Shown: piece by piece, positions 17,702-25,848 of the stretch | Layout of the letters: each line of letters begins with the position of its first letter | Numbering within the stretch: position 1 is the first letter of the stretch | Assembly (NCBI RefSeq): GCF_005517195.1 | Contig: NZ_CP040244.1 | Span: forward strand, 3,118,001-3,182,000 | Reading direction: 5' to 3' | DNA: 64,000 nucleotides | Origin: Streptomyces vilmorinianum | GTDB lineage: Bacteria > Actinomycetota > Actinomycetes > Streptomycetales > Streptomycetaceae | Translations under genes and position numbers: made by a program | Notes under the pieces: generated by a model | The model's database searches: none | Told to the model about the DNA's origin: nothing | Seen by the model: only the letters and a program-made list of their open reading frames with translations

Positions 17702-18061
17702 ATGCCAGAACGCGAGGTATCCCCGACGGCGAGCGTGGTGCATCAGCGCACCCCCGGCTCGCGCGAGCTCTCCGCCGCGGCCGCGGTGTTCGCGCTCCTG
17801 GCGGACCCCACCCGGCTGCACCTGGTGTGGCTCCTGTCGCGCGGGGAGTCCGACGTCACCGCCCTCGCGGAGGCCTGCGGCGCGGCCCGGCCCGCGGTCA
17901 GCCAGCACCTGGCCAAGCTGCGGCTCGGCGGCCTCGTCCAGCACCGCAAGGACGGGCGGCGGGTCGTGTACACGCTCCCGGACGGACACATGCGGCGCCT
18001 CGTCGTCGAGGCGATCAGCCACGCCGACCACCAGGTGACCGGCGAGCCCTGGCACGACTGA
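17702..18061 (+). CDS. ArsR/SmtB family winged-helix regulator
   Basis: A 119-residue repressor. The winged-helix core runs from about residue 22 (AAAVFALLADPTRLHLVWLL) through the recognition helix (ARPAVSQHLAKLRLGGLV) and wing (HRKDGRRVVYTL). There is only one cysteine (in AEACGAARP), and the ELCVCD metal box of ArsR/CadC is absent. A His-rich C-terminus (HADHQVTGEPWHD) could form an alpha-5 metal site of the SmtB/CzrA/NmtR type, so a divalent metal inducer is possible but unproven. The MFS gene follows 116 bp later, with a perfect palindrome between, so this regulator most likely represses the transporter. Confidence 0.9.
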   Translation: MPEREVSPTASVVHQRTPGSRELSAAAAVFALLADPTRLHLVWLLSRGESDVTALAEACGAARPAVSQHLAKLRLGGLVQHRKDGRRVVYTLPDGHMRRLVVEAISHADHQVTGEPWHD

Positions 18062-18109
18062 CCTCCCCCCGCCGAGTGACCTCTCCCCGCCGAGCCCCTG
18101 TCGTTTCAT

Positions 18110-18131
18110 CATGTGCGCAAGCGCGCACATG
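18110..18131. promoter_or_regulatory. Perfect ArsR-type operator palindrome
   Basis: CATGTGCGC and GCGCACATG are separated by AAGC, a perfect 9-bp inverted repeat with a 4-base spacer, placed 46 bp before the MFS start. The size and location are typical of ArsR/SmtB operators. Confidence 0.8.
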
Positions 18132-18177
18132 TCGGCTACCGTGAGGACGTCCCCGTAGCCGAACGAGGGCGGTCCTC

Positions 18178-19512
18178 ATGCTGTCCGTGCTGCGCCACCG
18201 CACCTACCGCCGCCTGTTCACCGCCCAGGTCGTCGCCCTGGCCGGCACCGGACTCGCCACCGTCGCGCTGAGCCTGCGCGCGTACGACCTCGCGGGCGCC
18301 GACGCCTCCGCCGTCCTGGGGACCGCGCTCGCGATCAAGATGATCGCGTACGTCGGTGTCGCCCCGCTCATCAGCGCCCTCGCCGACCGGATACCCCGGC
18401 GCGCCCTGCTCGTCGCCATGGACCTCACCCGCGCGACGGCCGCCCTGGCCCTCCCCTTCGTCAGCCAGGTATGGCAGATCTACGCCCTGATCCTGCTGCT
18501 CCAGGCCGCCTCCGCCGCCTTCACCCCGACCTTCCAGGCCACGATCCCCGACGTCCTGCCCGACGAGCGCGACTACACCCGCGCCCTGTCGCTCTCCCGC
18601 CTCGCCTACGACCTGGAGAACCTCTTCAGCCCGGCCCTGGCCGCCGCCCTGCTCACCCTCGTCCCGGCCGGCCTGCTCTTCACCGGCACCGCCGCCGGGT
18701 TCCTCGCCTCCGCCGCCCTCGTCGCCTCCGTCCTGCTTCCGGCACCCGAACCGGCCGAGCGGACCGGCGGACCCTACGCCAAGGCAGCCTTCGGCACCCG
18801 CCTCCTCCTCGCCACCCCGCGCCTGCGCGCCCTCCTCGCCCTCGACCTGGTCGTCGCCGCGGGCGGCGCCATGGTCCTCGTCACCACCGTCGTCCTCGTG
18901 CGGGAGGTCCTCGGTCGCCCGGTCGGCGACGTCACCCTCGCCCTCGGCGCGTACGGAGCGGGCTCCATGGCCGTGGCACTGCTGCTCCCGCGGATCCTGG
19001 ACCGGATCGGCGACCGCGCCCTGATGCTCCCCGCCGCCCTCGTGACGGCGGGCGTCCTCGCGCTCCTCCCCGCAGGCCTGGCGGCGGGCCCGGGCCCTTG
19101 GACCTGGCCCGCCCTCCTCGCCGCCTGGCTCCTGCTGGGGGCGGCCGGCTCGGCCATCCTGACACCCGGCGGGCGGCTGCTGCGGCGCTCGGCGGGCAGC
19201 GCGGACCTGCCCGCCCTCTTCGCCGCCCGCTTCTCCCTCGCCCACGGCTGCTGGCTGCTCACCTACCCCCTCGCCGGCTGGACGGCCGCGCGCGCCGGCC
19301 TCGCGGTCGCGGCCGGCGCGCTGAGCGTCGTCGCCCTCCTCGGGGCCGTCGCGGCGGTACGGCTCTGGCCCCGCTCGGACCCGGACGAGCTGGAACACCT
19401 CCACCCCGAGCTCGCCCCCGACCACCCGCACCCAGGGGGTGTCCGGCGGACCAGGGCCGGGTCCGCGACGCCTGGCACGGCACCTCGCCGCGTTGCCGAA
19501 AAGCCCCAATAG
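18178..19512 (+). CDS. MFS transporter whose 3' end is supplied by a repeat element
   Basis: A 444-residue major facilitator with 12 hydrophobic segments. The loop signature LADRIPRRALLVAMDLTRA lies between segments 2 and 3. ATG 18178 follows GAGGGCGG. It resembles the enterobactin/macrolide exporter branch (MefA/EntS-like) that often sits beside ArsR regulators. The expected protein ends near LEHLHPELAPDHPHP. The last 27 or so residues (GGVRRTRAGSATPGTAPRR onward) and the TAG stop are encoded by the palindromic repeat at 19432-19600, so the native C-terminus was probably lost or replaced. Expression is likely under the upstream palindrome and the ArsR protein, possibly induced by a metal or toxic compound. 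Confidence 0.88.
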   Translation: MLSVLRHRTYRRLFTAQVVALAGTGLATVALSLRAYDLAGADASAVLGTALAIKMIAYVGVAPLISALADRIPRRALLVAMDLTRATAALALPFVSQVWQIYALILLLQAASAAFTPTFQATIPDVLPDERDYTRALSLSRLAYDLENLFSPALAAALLTLVPAGLLFTGTAAGFLASAALVASVLLPAPEPAERTGGPYAKAAFGTRLLLATPRLRALLALDLVVAAGGAMVLVTTVVLVREVLGRPVGDVTLALGAYGAGSMAVALLLPRILDRIGDRALMLPAALVTAGVLALLPAGLAAGPGPWTWPALLAAWLLLGAAGSAILTPGGRLLRRSAGSADLPALFAARFSLAHGCWLLTYPLAGWTAARAGLAVAAGALSVVALLGAVAAVRLWPRSDPDELEHLHPELAPDHPHPGGVRRTRAGSATPGTAPRRVAEKPQ

Positions 19513-19600
19513 CTCCGCTATGAGGTCATTCCGGCGCCTTGCGATGCACCGCACCAGACGCCGCGTCCTGTCCGGCCCTGGTCCGCCGGACACCCCCTGG
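19432..19600. repeat. 169-bp palindromic, MITE/REP-like element
   Basis: The two ends, 19432-19460 and 19572-19600, are perfect inverted repeats of 29 bp. The interior continues as an imperfect palindrome to a centre at 19515 (ATAGC TCC GCTAT), so the whole element can fold into one long hairpin. It has no open frame of its own and no obvious target-site duplication. It lies between convergent genes and overlaps the last codons of the MFS gene. I recall similar hairpin repeats in several Streptomyces genomes, but no other copy is in this window. It could act as a bidirectional terminator. Confidence 0.85.
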
Positions 19601-19628
19601 CCTGCGCGGGGCGATGCCACGTTCACGA

Positions 19629-22600
19629 CTACCGCATCGACTCCCTCCACCCGCGCTGGCCGACCCCCGCGAAGCGCAGCGTCAGCAGCTCGAACGGGCG
19701 CAGCGCGAGGACCACACCGTCGTCCTCCGCGCGGACCGTCTCCACCGGAACATCGCCGCGCGGCCGCTCCAGGAGGTCGCACACGGTCACCCCGTCGAAG
19801 CCGAACCCCGTCGTGAGCCGGGCACGGGCCCGGCCGCCCCGTGACTCGTAGAGCCGCACGACCACGTCCCCACCGCGGTCGTCGGCCAGCTTCACCGCGC
19901 TGACCACGACGGCCTCGTCGTCCAGGGCCACCAGCGGCGCCACATCCGCGTCCCCCGCGATCCGGCGCTCCGGCAGGTTCACGCGGTAGCCCTCGCGGAC
20001 GGCGTCCCCGACGGAGGCACCGGGCACCAGCGCGTGGCGGAAGCGGTGCACACCCTGGTCGGTGTGCGGATCGGGGAAGCGCGGGGCGCGCAGCAGGGAC
20101 ATCCGTACGGTCGTCGTGGTACCCCCGTCCTCCGGCCGTACGGTGCGCGTGACGTCGTGCCCGTAGGTCGAGGCGGTGACCAGGGCGACACCCCAGCCGG
20201 GCTCCTCGAAGTGGACGAAGCGGTGGTTGCACGCCTCGAACTTGGCCGCCTCCCAACTGGTGTTGGTGTGGGTGGGCCGGTACAGATGGCCGAACTGGGT
20301 CTCCGCGGCGTAGCGGTCGGCGTGGAGATCGAGAGGGAAGGCGGCCTTGAGGAACTTCTCGGTCTCGTGCCAGTCGACCTCGGTCTCCAGGTCCAGCCGC
20401 TTCGCGCCCGCCGCGAGGGTGAGCGTCTGCACCGCACGGGACGCGCCGAAGGAACGGCTCACGCGCACGGACACGGCCCGCGGGGTCTCGACGGCGACCG
20501 TGACCTCGTCGGCCCCGGTCAGATCGGTGACGGTGTTCCGGTAGAACTGGTCGACGTCCCAGGCGTCCCACATGTTCGGGAAGTCGGGGTGGATCTGCAG
20601 CAGATTGGCGGCCGCCCCGGGAGCGACCGTCTCCCGGCCGCCGGCGAGATCGACCACGGACACCACCAGTCCGCGCCCGTCCACGGTCACCCGCAGCAGT
20701 CCGTTGGCCAGGACGAACCCGCCGCCGGGCCGTGCCTCCACGGTGCAGCCCCCGGCCGCCCCGACCGCGGCCTTCGCCCCTCCCGCCGGAACGCCCGCGC
20801 GCGCGTGCGGGGCCGCGTTGAAGACGACCTCGCCGCCGGCCGAGCCGTCGCCGGCCAGCGCGCGCTGCGCACGGTCGACGATCCCGTTCAGCTCCTCGGC
20901 CACCGCCGCGTACGTCCGCTCCGCCTCGCGGTGCACCCACGCGATCGAGGAGCCCGGCAGGATGTCGTGGAACTGGTGCAGCAGCACCGTCTTCCAGATG
21001 CGGTCCAACTCCTCGTACGGATACGGGAGACCGGCCCGCACCGCGGCCGTGGCGGCCCACAGCTCGGCCTCGCGCAGCAGGTTCTCGCTCGCCCGGTTGC
21101 CCTGCTTGGTCCGCGCCTGGCTCGTCAGCGTCGCCCGGTGCAGCTCCAGATACAACTCACCCACCCAGACCGGCGGATGGGGGTACTCGGCCTCGGCCTT
21201 GGCGAAGAACTCCGCCGGCCGCTCCCAGCGCACCCGGGCCGAGCCCTCCAGATTCCGCAGCCGGGCCGCCTTCGCGATCATCTCGCGGGTGGTGCCGCCA
21301 CCCCCGTCGCCCCAGCCGGTCGGCGCGATCGAGTGCCGCGCCCTGCCCTTGTCCTTGAAGTTGCGGACGGCGTGCGCGATCTCCTTGCCCCGCATCGAGC
21401 AGTTGTACGTGTCGATCGGCGGGAAGTGCGTGAAGATCCGGGTCCCGTCGATGCCCTCCCACCAGAACGTGTGGTGCGGAAAGGTGTTGACCTGGCTCCA
21501 CGAGATCTTCTGCGTCAGCAGCCACCTGGAACCGGCCGCCTTGATGATCTGGGGCAGGCCGCCCGCGAAACCGAAGGTGTCCGGCAGCCACGCCTCCTGG
21601 TTCTCGACCCCGAACTCCTCCAGGAAGAAGCGCTTCCCGTGCACGAACTGACGGGCCATCGCCTCCGAGCCGGGCATGTTGGTGTCCGACTCCACCCACA
21701 TGCCGCCCGCCGGCACGAACCGGCCCTCCGCGACCGCCTTCTTGACCCGCGCGTACACCTCCGGCCGGTGCTCCTTGATCCACGCGTACTGCTGGGCCTG
21801 CGACATCGTGTAGACGAAGTCCGGCTCGTCCTCAAGGAGCGCGGTCATGTTGGCGGTGGTCCGCGCCACCTTGCGGACCGTCTCGCGCAGCGGCCACAGC
21901 CAGGCCGAGTCGATATGGGCGTGCCCGACCGCGCTGATCCGGTGCGCCGACGGCTCGGCGGGCGAGGCGAGCACCCCGGCCAGCTGCTCACGGGCCGCCG
22001 CGGCCGTCGCGTTCACGTCCTGGAGGTCGACCGCGTCCAGGGCCCGCTCGATCGCCCGCAGGATCTCCCAGCGCCGGGCACCCTCCACCGGGAGCTCCGC
22101 CATCAGCTCGCCGAGCACCTCCAGGTCGATCACCAGCTGCCACACGGTCTCGTCGAAGACGGCCAGGTCCATCCGCGCCAGGCGGTACTGCGGCGTGTCG
22201 CCCGCCGTCTCCTTGTCGCCGAGCTCGGTCGGCAGGAAGGGGTGGTAGTCGAGGATCACCGGGTTGGACGCGGCCTCCACGTGCAGCAGCACCTCCTCGC
22301 CACCGGCCGCAGGGGCGGCGATCCGCACCCACTGGTTCCGCGGGTTGAGGCCCTTCACCGGCGAACCGTCGGGCCGGTAGACCAGGCCCTCGCACTGGAA
22401 CCCGGGCATGTTCGCGTCGAAGCCCAGGTCGATCAGCGCCTCCACGGTCCGGCCCGCCCAGGCCTCCGGTACCGTCCCGGAGACGGTGAGCCAGCTCGTA
22501 CCCCAGGGAGCTCCCCAGGCGTCACCGACGGCGATCGGCCGGCGCGGGGCGGCGATCCCCTCGTCCACCGGCACCGGTTCGCCGGGCGCGGTCCAGATCC

Positions 22601-22700
22601 CGACGTCCAGCGGCACCGACTCCGGATGGATCGCCGGCCGGATGCGCTCGTCGAGGACGCGCCGGAGACGGGACTCGATCAGGGTGCGGTCGTCATGCAT
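19629..22700 (-). CDS. Alpha-mannosidase, glycoside hydrolase family 38
   Basis: A 1023-residue enzyme of usual GH38 length. The zinc-site motif GHAHIDSAWLWP carries His260, His262 and Asp264. The nucleophile motif WVESDTNMPGSEA has Asp339. The C-terminal beta-sandwich domains (from about residue 620) end in a typical LRPFELLTLRF strand. No signal peptide is present, so it acts in the cytoplasm. ATG 22700 is preceded by GGAG at eight bases. It is the last gene of the unit SBP-permease-permease-GH5-GH38. With the secreted GH85 endoglycosidase and the importer, it would strip alpha-mannose from imported N-glycan fragments. It ends 28 bp from the palindromic element. Confidence 0.93.
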   Translation of the reverse strand: MHDDRTLIESRLRRVLDERIRPAIHPESVPLDVGIWTAPGEPVPVDEGIAAPRRPIAVGDAWGAPWGTSWLTVSGTVPEAWAGRTVEALIDLGFDANMPGFQCEGLVYRPDGSPVKGLNPRNQWVRIAAPAAGGEEVLLHVEAASNPVILDYHPFLPTELGDKETAGDTPQYRLARMDLAVFDETVWQLVIDLEVLGELMAELPVEGARRWEILRAIERALDAVDLQDVNATAAAAREQLAGVLASPAEPSAHRISAVGHAHIDSAWLWPLRETVRKVARTTANMTALLEDEPDFVYTMSQAQQYAWIKEHRPEVYARVKKAVAEGRFVPAGGMWVESDTNMPGSEAMARQFVHGKRFFLEEFGVENQEAWLPDTFGFAGGLPQIIKAAGSRWLLTQKISWSQVNTFPHHTFWWEGIDGTRIFTHFPPIDTYNCSMRGKEIAHAVRNFKDKGRARHSIAPTGWGDGGGGTTREMIAKAARLRNLEGSARVRWERPAEFFAKAEAEYPHPPVWVGELYLELHRATLTSQARTKQGNRASENLLREAELWAATAAVRAGLPYPYEELDRIWKTVLLHQFHDILPGSSIAWVHREAERTYAAVAEELNGIVDRAQRALAGDGSAGGEVVFNAAPHARAGVPAGGAKAAVGAAGGCTVEARPGGGFVLANGLLRVTVDGRGLVVSVVDLAGGRETVAPGAAANLLQIHPDFPNMWDAWDVDQFYRNTVTDLTGADEVTVAVETPRAVSVRVSRSFGASRAVQTLTLAAGAKRLDLETEVDWHETEKFLKAAFPLDLHADRYAAETQFGHLYRPTHTNTSWEAAKFEACNHRFVHFEEPGWGVALVTASTYGHDVTRTVRPEDGGTTTTVRMSLLRAPRFPDPHTDQGVHRFRHALVPGASVGDAVREGYRVNLPERRIAGDADVAPLVALDDEAVVVSAVKLADDRGGDVVVRLYESRGGRARARLTTGFGFDGVTVCDLLERPRGDVPVETVRAEDDGVVLALRPFELLTLRFAGVGQRGWRESMR

Positions 22701-22732
22701 GGCAGTCGCTCCATCACGTAAGAGGTGGATGG

Positions 22733-24016
22733 TCAGGCCCGGCCGACGTCGTCGACGGTGACCGTCTCGGTGATCCCGCGTGCGGTGAGATGATCGCGGT
22801 CGGAGGCCCGCGACGCCAGTACGGCGGCGGGCCGCGCGCCGTCCGCGGCCAGGCGCATGAAGGCCTCGAAGAACGCCCCGCCGGGGGCGCAGGTCGACCG
22901 TTTCGGTGCGTCGTCGGGCAGATCGAGGACCAGGGCCGTGCTGCGGGGGCGGGGCTGATGCGTGCGCGTACGGGCCTCCGCCACGACCTCCGCGAGGGCC
23001 CGGCCGGCGGGCTTCACCTCGCGGTCGTTCGTCAACAGGCCGAGGCTGTACTCCAGTTCCGGGAAGTCGGCGAGCGAGCGGTCGACGTCGTGCGAGCACC
23101 ACCAGGTGACGCCCCACAGGTCCGGGCAGTCGAGCGCGGCGTCCACCGTCGTACGGGTGAAGGCGGCGGCCCGCTCGGCGGCGATGTGCGGGGCGGGCGC
23201 CCCGACCTCCTGCAGCCACACCGGCCGCGCCGGATCCTCGGCCCAGGCCTTCGACAGCTCGATCAGATACGCGGCGTGCTGCCCGGTCGCGACGGCGTCG
23301 GCGCCGTAGCGCTGCGCGGTGCCGTTGAAGACCCAGGAGTGCACGGCCGTCACCGCGCCGAGCCGGGCCGCGTGCGCCGGCGTGAACGGATGGTCGTCCA
23401 CGTACCAGGCGGCGTCGTACGCCGCGTGCAGATGCGGCCGGCCGGGTGCCCCCCGCTCGCACGCGTCGAGCATGCGGCGCAGCCAGCTCTCCGCCTGACC
23501 CGGGGTGATCCGGTCCGGATCGGGGTGCGGATCGCCGGAGAACTGGTTGATCTCGTTGCCCAGCGTCATGCCCAGGAAGGCGGGCCGGTCCGCCAGGGCC
23601 GAGGCGAGCGTGCGCAGATAGGCGGCCTGTCCTTCGAGCACCTCGGGGTCGGTGAAGAGATTGCGCCGGTGCCAGGTCTCGGTCCACGAGGGCCGGAAGT
23701 CGAAGCTGGACAGATGACCCTGCAGTCCGTCCACGGCCACGTCCAGACCGCGTTCGGCCGCCGCGTCGACGAGCCGGACCAGCTGCTCCACCGCGCGCGG
23801 GCGGATCAGGGTGCGGTTCGGCTGGAAGACGGGCCACAGCGGGAAGACCCGGAGGTGGTCGAGGCCCAGCGCGGCGATCGAGTCCAGGTCGGCGCGGACG
23901 GCATCGAGGTCGAAGTCGAGCCAGTGGTGGAACCAGCCCTGGCTCGGGGTGTAGTTGACGCCGAAGCGCGGGGCGTCGAAGCGCGGCGCGTCGAGCGGAG
24001 CGGGCATGCTCGGCAT
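22733..24016 (-). CDS. Glycoside hydrolase, GH5-like (putative N-glycan beta-mannosidase)
   Basis: A 427-residue cytoplasmic (beta/alpha)8-barrel hydrolase. Catalytic glutamates are seen in LGNEINQF (acid/base Glu155) and in WLQEVGAP (nucleophile Glu270), the Asn-Glu/Glu pattern of clan GH-A. The opening GVNYTPSQGWFHHW and the context suggest the GH5_18 group, whose Bifidobacterium and Streptomyces members cleave the core Man-beta-1,4-GlcNAc linkage of N-glycans. I make that subfamily call from memory and gene context. The chosen ATG 24016 has AAGGAAAGGA before it. ATG 24037 overlaps the stop of the permease gene (ATGA) and would add seven residues. Either way the gene is translationally coupled to the transporter. 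It lies 32 bp before the GH38 gene. Confidence 0.82.
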   Translation of the reverse strand: MPSMPAPLDAPRFDAPRFGVNYTPSQGWFHHWLDFDLDAVRADLDSIAALGLDHLRVFPLWPVFQPNRTLIRPRAVEQLVRLVDAAAERGLDVAVDGLQGHLSSFDFRPSWTETWHRRNLFTDPEVLEGQAAYLRTLASALADRPAFLGMTLGNEINQFSGDPHPDPDRITPGQAESWLRRMLDACERGAPGRPHLHAAYDAAWYVDDHPFTPAHAARLGAVTAVHSWVFNGTAQRYGADAVATGQHAAYLIELSKAWAEDPARPVWLQEVGAPAPHIAAERAAAFTRTTVDAALDCPDLWGVTWWCSHDVDRSLADFPELEYSLGLLTNDREVKPAGRALAEVVAEARTRTHQPRPRSTALVLDLPDDAPKRSTCAPGGAFFEAFMRLAADGARPAAVLASRASDRDHLTARGITETVTVDDVGRA

Positions 24017-24033
24017 CGGGTCCTTTCCTTCAG

Positions 24034-24906
24034 TCATCCCTTGATGGCGCCTTCCTCGACGCCCTTGAAGAAGAACCGCTGGAGCGCGGCGAACACGGCG
24101 ACGATCGGCAGAAAGGCGATCATGGTGCCGGCCGCGATCAGCCGGGGATTGGCGGAGAACGTTCCGTCGAGGTACTGGAGCCCGACGGTGAGGGTGTACC
24201 GCTCGGGGTCGTTGAGGACGATCAGCGGCCACAGGAAGTCGTCCCAGGCGCCGATGAACGTGAAGATCACGACCACGCTCAGCATGCCCCGTACGTTGGG
24301 CAGCCCCACATGCACCAGGCGCTGCCACACGCTCGCGCCGTCCACGAGCGCGGCCGCGTCGAGGTCGGGCGGGACGGCCTGGAAGGCCGTGTACATCAGC
24401 AGCACGTTCAGCATGGCGATCGCCCCGGGCAGCGCCACCCCGACGAGGGTGTCCGTCAGGCCCATGCTGCGCACCGTCACGTACTGCGAGACGATCGTGA
24501 CCTCGCCGGGCAGCACCAGCGTGGCCAGGAACAGGCCGAGCACCAGCCGCGCCCCGCGGAACCGCAGCCGGGAGAGCGCGAATCCGGCGAGGGTGGCGCC
24601 CACGACGTTGCCGGCCACCGCGATCGCCGCCACGGTCAGCGAGTTGAGCGCATAGGTCCACACCGGGATGGTGTCGGCGACCTGGGCGTAGTTGGAGAAC
24701 GTCACCTCGCGCGGCAGGAAGTCCGGCGTACGGGAGTAGACGTCCTCGCCCGGGCCCTTGAGCGAGGTGGACAGCTGCCACAGGAACGGGCCGATCGTGA
24801 GCAGCAGGACCAGCGTCAGGAGCAGATAGCGCGTCGCGTTCGCGGCCGGGGTGGGCGTGGAGAATCCCCGTGATCCCCGTGATCCCCGTGATCCTCGTGC
24901 GGGCAT
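24034..24906 (-). CDS. Carbohydrate ABC transporter permease (MalG/LacG type)
   Basis: A 290-residue inner-membrane permease with six hydrophobic segments. The EAA-loop motif (DAAALVDGASVWQRLVHVGLP) lies at about residues 185-210, as expected for binding the ATPase. ATG 24906 starts two bases after the stop of the first permease gene. A short 9-bp repeat near the start encodes Gly-Ser-Arg triplets (residues 5-14) in front of the first membrane segment. The protein forms the import channel with the 24909 permease and the lipoprotein at 25849. No dedicated ATPase gene is present, so a shared MsiK-type ATPase encoded elsewhere is the likely energy source. Confidence 0.92.
   Translation of the reverse strand: MPARGSRGSRGSRGFSTPTPAANATRYLLLTLVLLLTIGPFLWQLSTSLKGPGEDVYSRTPDFLPREVTFSNYAQVADTIPVWTYALNSLTVAAIAVAGNVVGATLAGFALSRLRFRGARLVLGLFLATLVLPGEVTIVSQYVTVRSMGLTDTLVGVALPGAIAMLNVLLMYTAFQAVPPDLDAAALVDGASVWQRLVHVGLPNVRGMLSVVVIFTFIGAWDDFLWPLIVLNDPERYTLTVGLQYLDGTFSANPRLIAAGTMIAFLPIVAVFAALQRFFFKGVEEGAIKG
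24863..24898. repeat. 9-bp tandem repeat at the N-terminus of the second permease
   Basis: Four copies of GATCCCCGT (the first and last with one change each). On the minus strand they encode repeated Arg-Gly-Ser triplets in the cytoplasmic N-terminal tail of the permease. Confidence 0.85.
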
Positions 24907-24908
24907 GG

Positions 24909-25781
24909 TCAGGCCGCCTTCCGGTTGAGCCGTGCGAGGAGCAGCATCGGGCCGACGGTGATGACGAAGAGCAGCAGGCTCAGGGCCGAGGCGTATCCGA
25001 TGTGCCCGGTGAAGCCGCGGCTGTACATCTGGATGAGCATCACCACCGACATGTCCCGGCCGCCCGGGCCGCCGGTGCCGTTGGACAGGACGTACAGCTC
25101 CGAGAAGACCCGCAGCGCGGAGACGGAGATCAGGACGGAGATCAGCATCATGGCGGTCCGTACACCGGGCAGGGTGACGTGCCAGAAGCGGCGCACGGCC
25201 GACGCCCCGTCGACGGCGGCCGCCTCGTGCAGCTCCCGGCCCACGTTCCCGAGCGCGGAGAGGTAGATGACCATGTAGTACCCGAGGCCCTTCCACGCGG
25301 TCAGTCCGATGGCGCTGAAGAGCAGGAGCCAGCGGTCGGTGAGGAAGGAGACCGGCTGATCGGCCGCCCCGAGCTGCCCGAGGAGTCCGTTGACCAGGCC
25401 GCGGTCGTCCAGGACCCACCCCCAGATCAACCCGACGACGACGGCGGAGGCGACGACGGGCGTGTAGAAGGCGGTACGGAAGAAGGTGATGCCCGGCAGC
25501 TTCTTCTCCACCAGCAGCGCGAGCAGCAGCGGCAGCAGGGTGAGCAGCGGCAGGCAGATCAGCAGATAGACGATGCTGTTGACGAGTGCGTCGGTCAACT
25601 GCTCGTCGTCCAGGGCGCGTCGGTAGTTGGCCAGGCCGCTGAAGTGTCCGCCGCCCAGCGGTTTGGCGTTGGTGAACGACAGGATCACCGTGTTCACGGC
25701 GGGCCACAGGTTGAAGACGGCGAGCCAGATCACGGCCGGCCCGGCGAGCAGCCACGGGGTGAACCAGCGCCGGTGTGTCAT
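24909..25781 (-). CDS. Carbohydrate ABC transporter permease (MalF/UgpA type)
   Basis: A 290-residue permease with six hydrophobic segments and the EAA-type loop EAAAVDGASAVRRFWHVTLP near residues 190-210, then the C-terminal segments. The N-terminus MTHRRWFTPWLLAGPAVIW is typical of UgpA/MalF-like proteins lacking the long MalF periplasmic loop. ATG 25781 is preceded by GGAAGG at six bases. It lies between the solute-binding protein gene (67 bp upstream) and the second permease (2 bp downstream). The import cargo is inferred from context to be N-glycan-derived oligosaccharide. Confidence 0.93.
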   Translation of the reverse strand: MTHRRWFTPWLLAGPAVIWLAVFNLWPAVNTVILSFTNAKPLGGGHFSGLANYRRALDDEQLTDALVNSIVYLLICLPLLTLLPLLLALLVEKKLPGITFFRTAFYTPVVASAVVVGLIWGWVLDDRGLVNGLLGQLGAADQPVSFLTDRWLLLFSAIGLTAWKGLGYYMVIYLSALGNVGRELHEAAAVDGASAVRRFWHVTLPGVRTAMMLISVLISVSALRVFSELYVLSNGTGGPGGRDMSVVMLIQMYSRGFTGHIGYASALSLLLFVITVGPMLLLARLNRKAA

Positions 25782-25848
25782 GGGGTGCCTTCCTGGCGGG
25801 GGAGGGGGGCCGTGCGGACGGGCCCGCCCGTCCGCACGGGGCCGGTTC

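Noticed and set aside
19432..19600. Palindrome considered as an insertion sequence
   Set aside because: Far too short for a transposase; no target duplication seen. MITE/REP-like is the better label.
20034..22721. 895-residue open frame antisense to the GH38 gene
   Set aside because: No motif; the sense frame has intact GH38 catalytic motifs.
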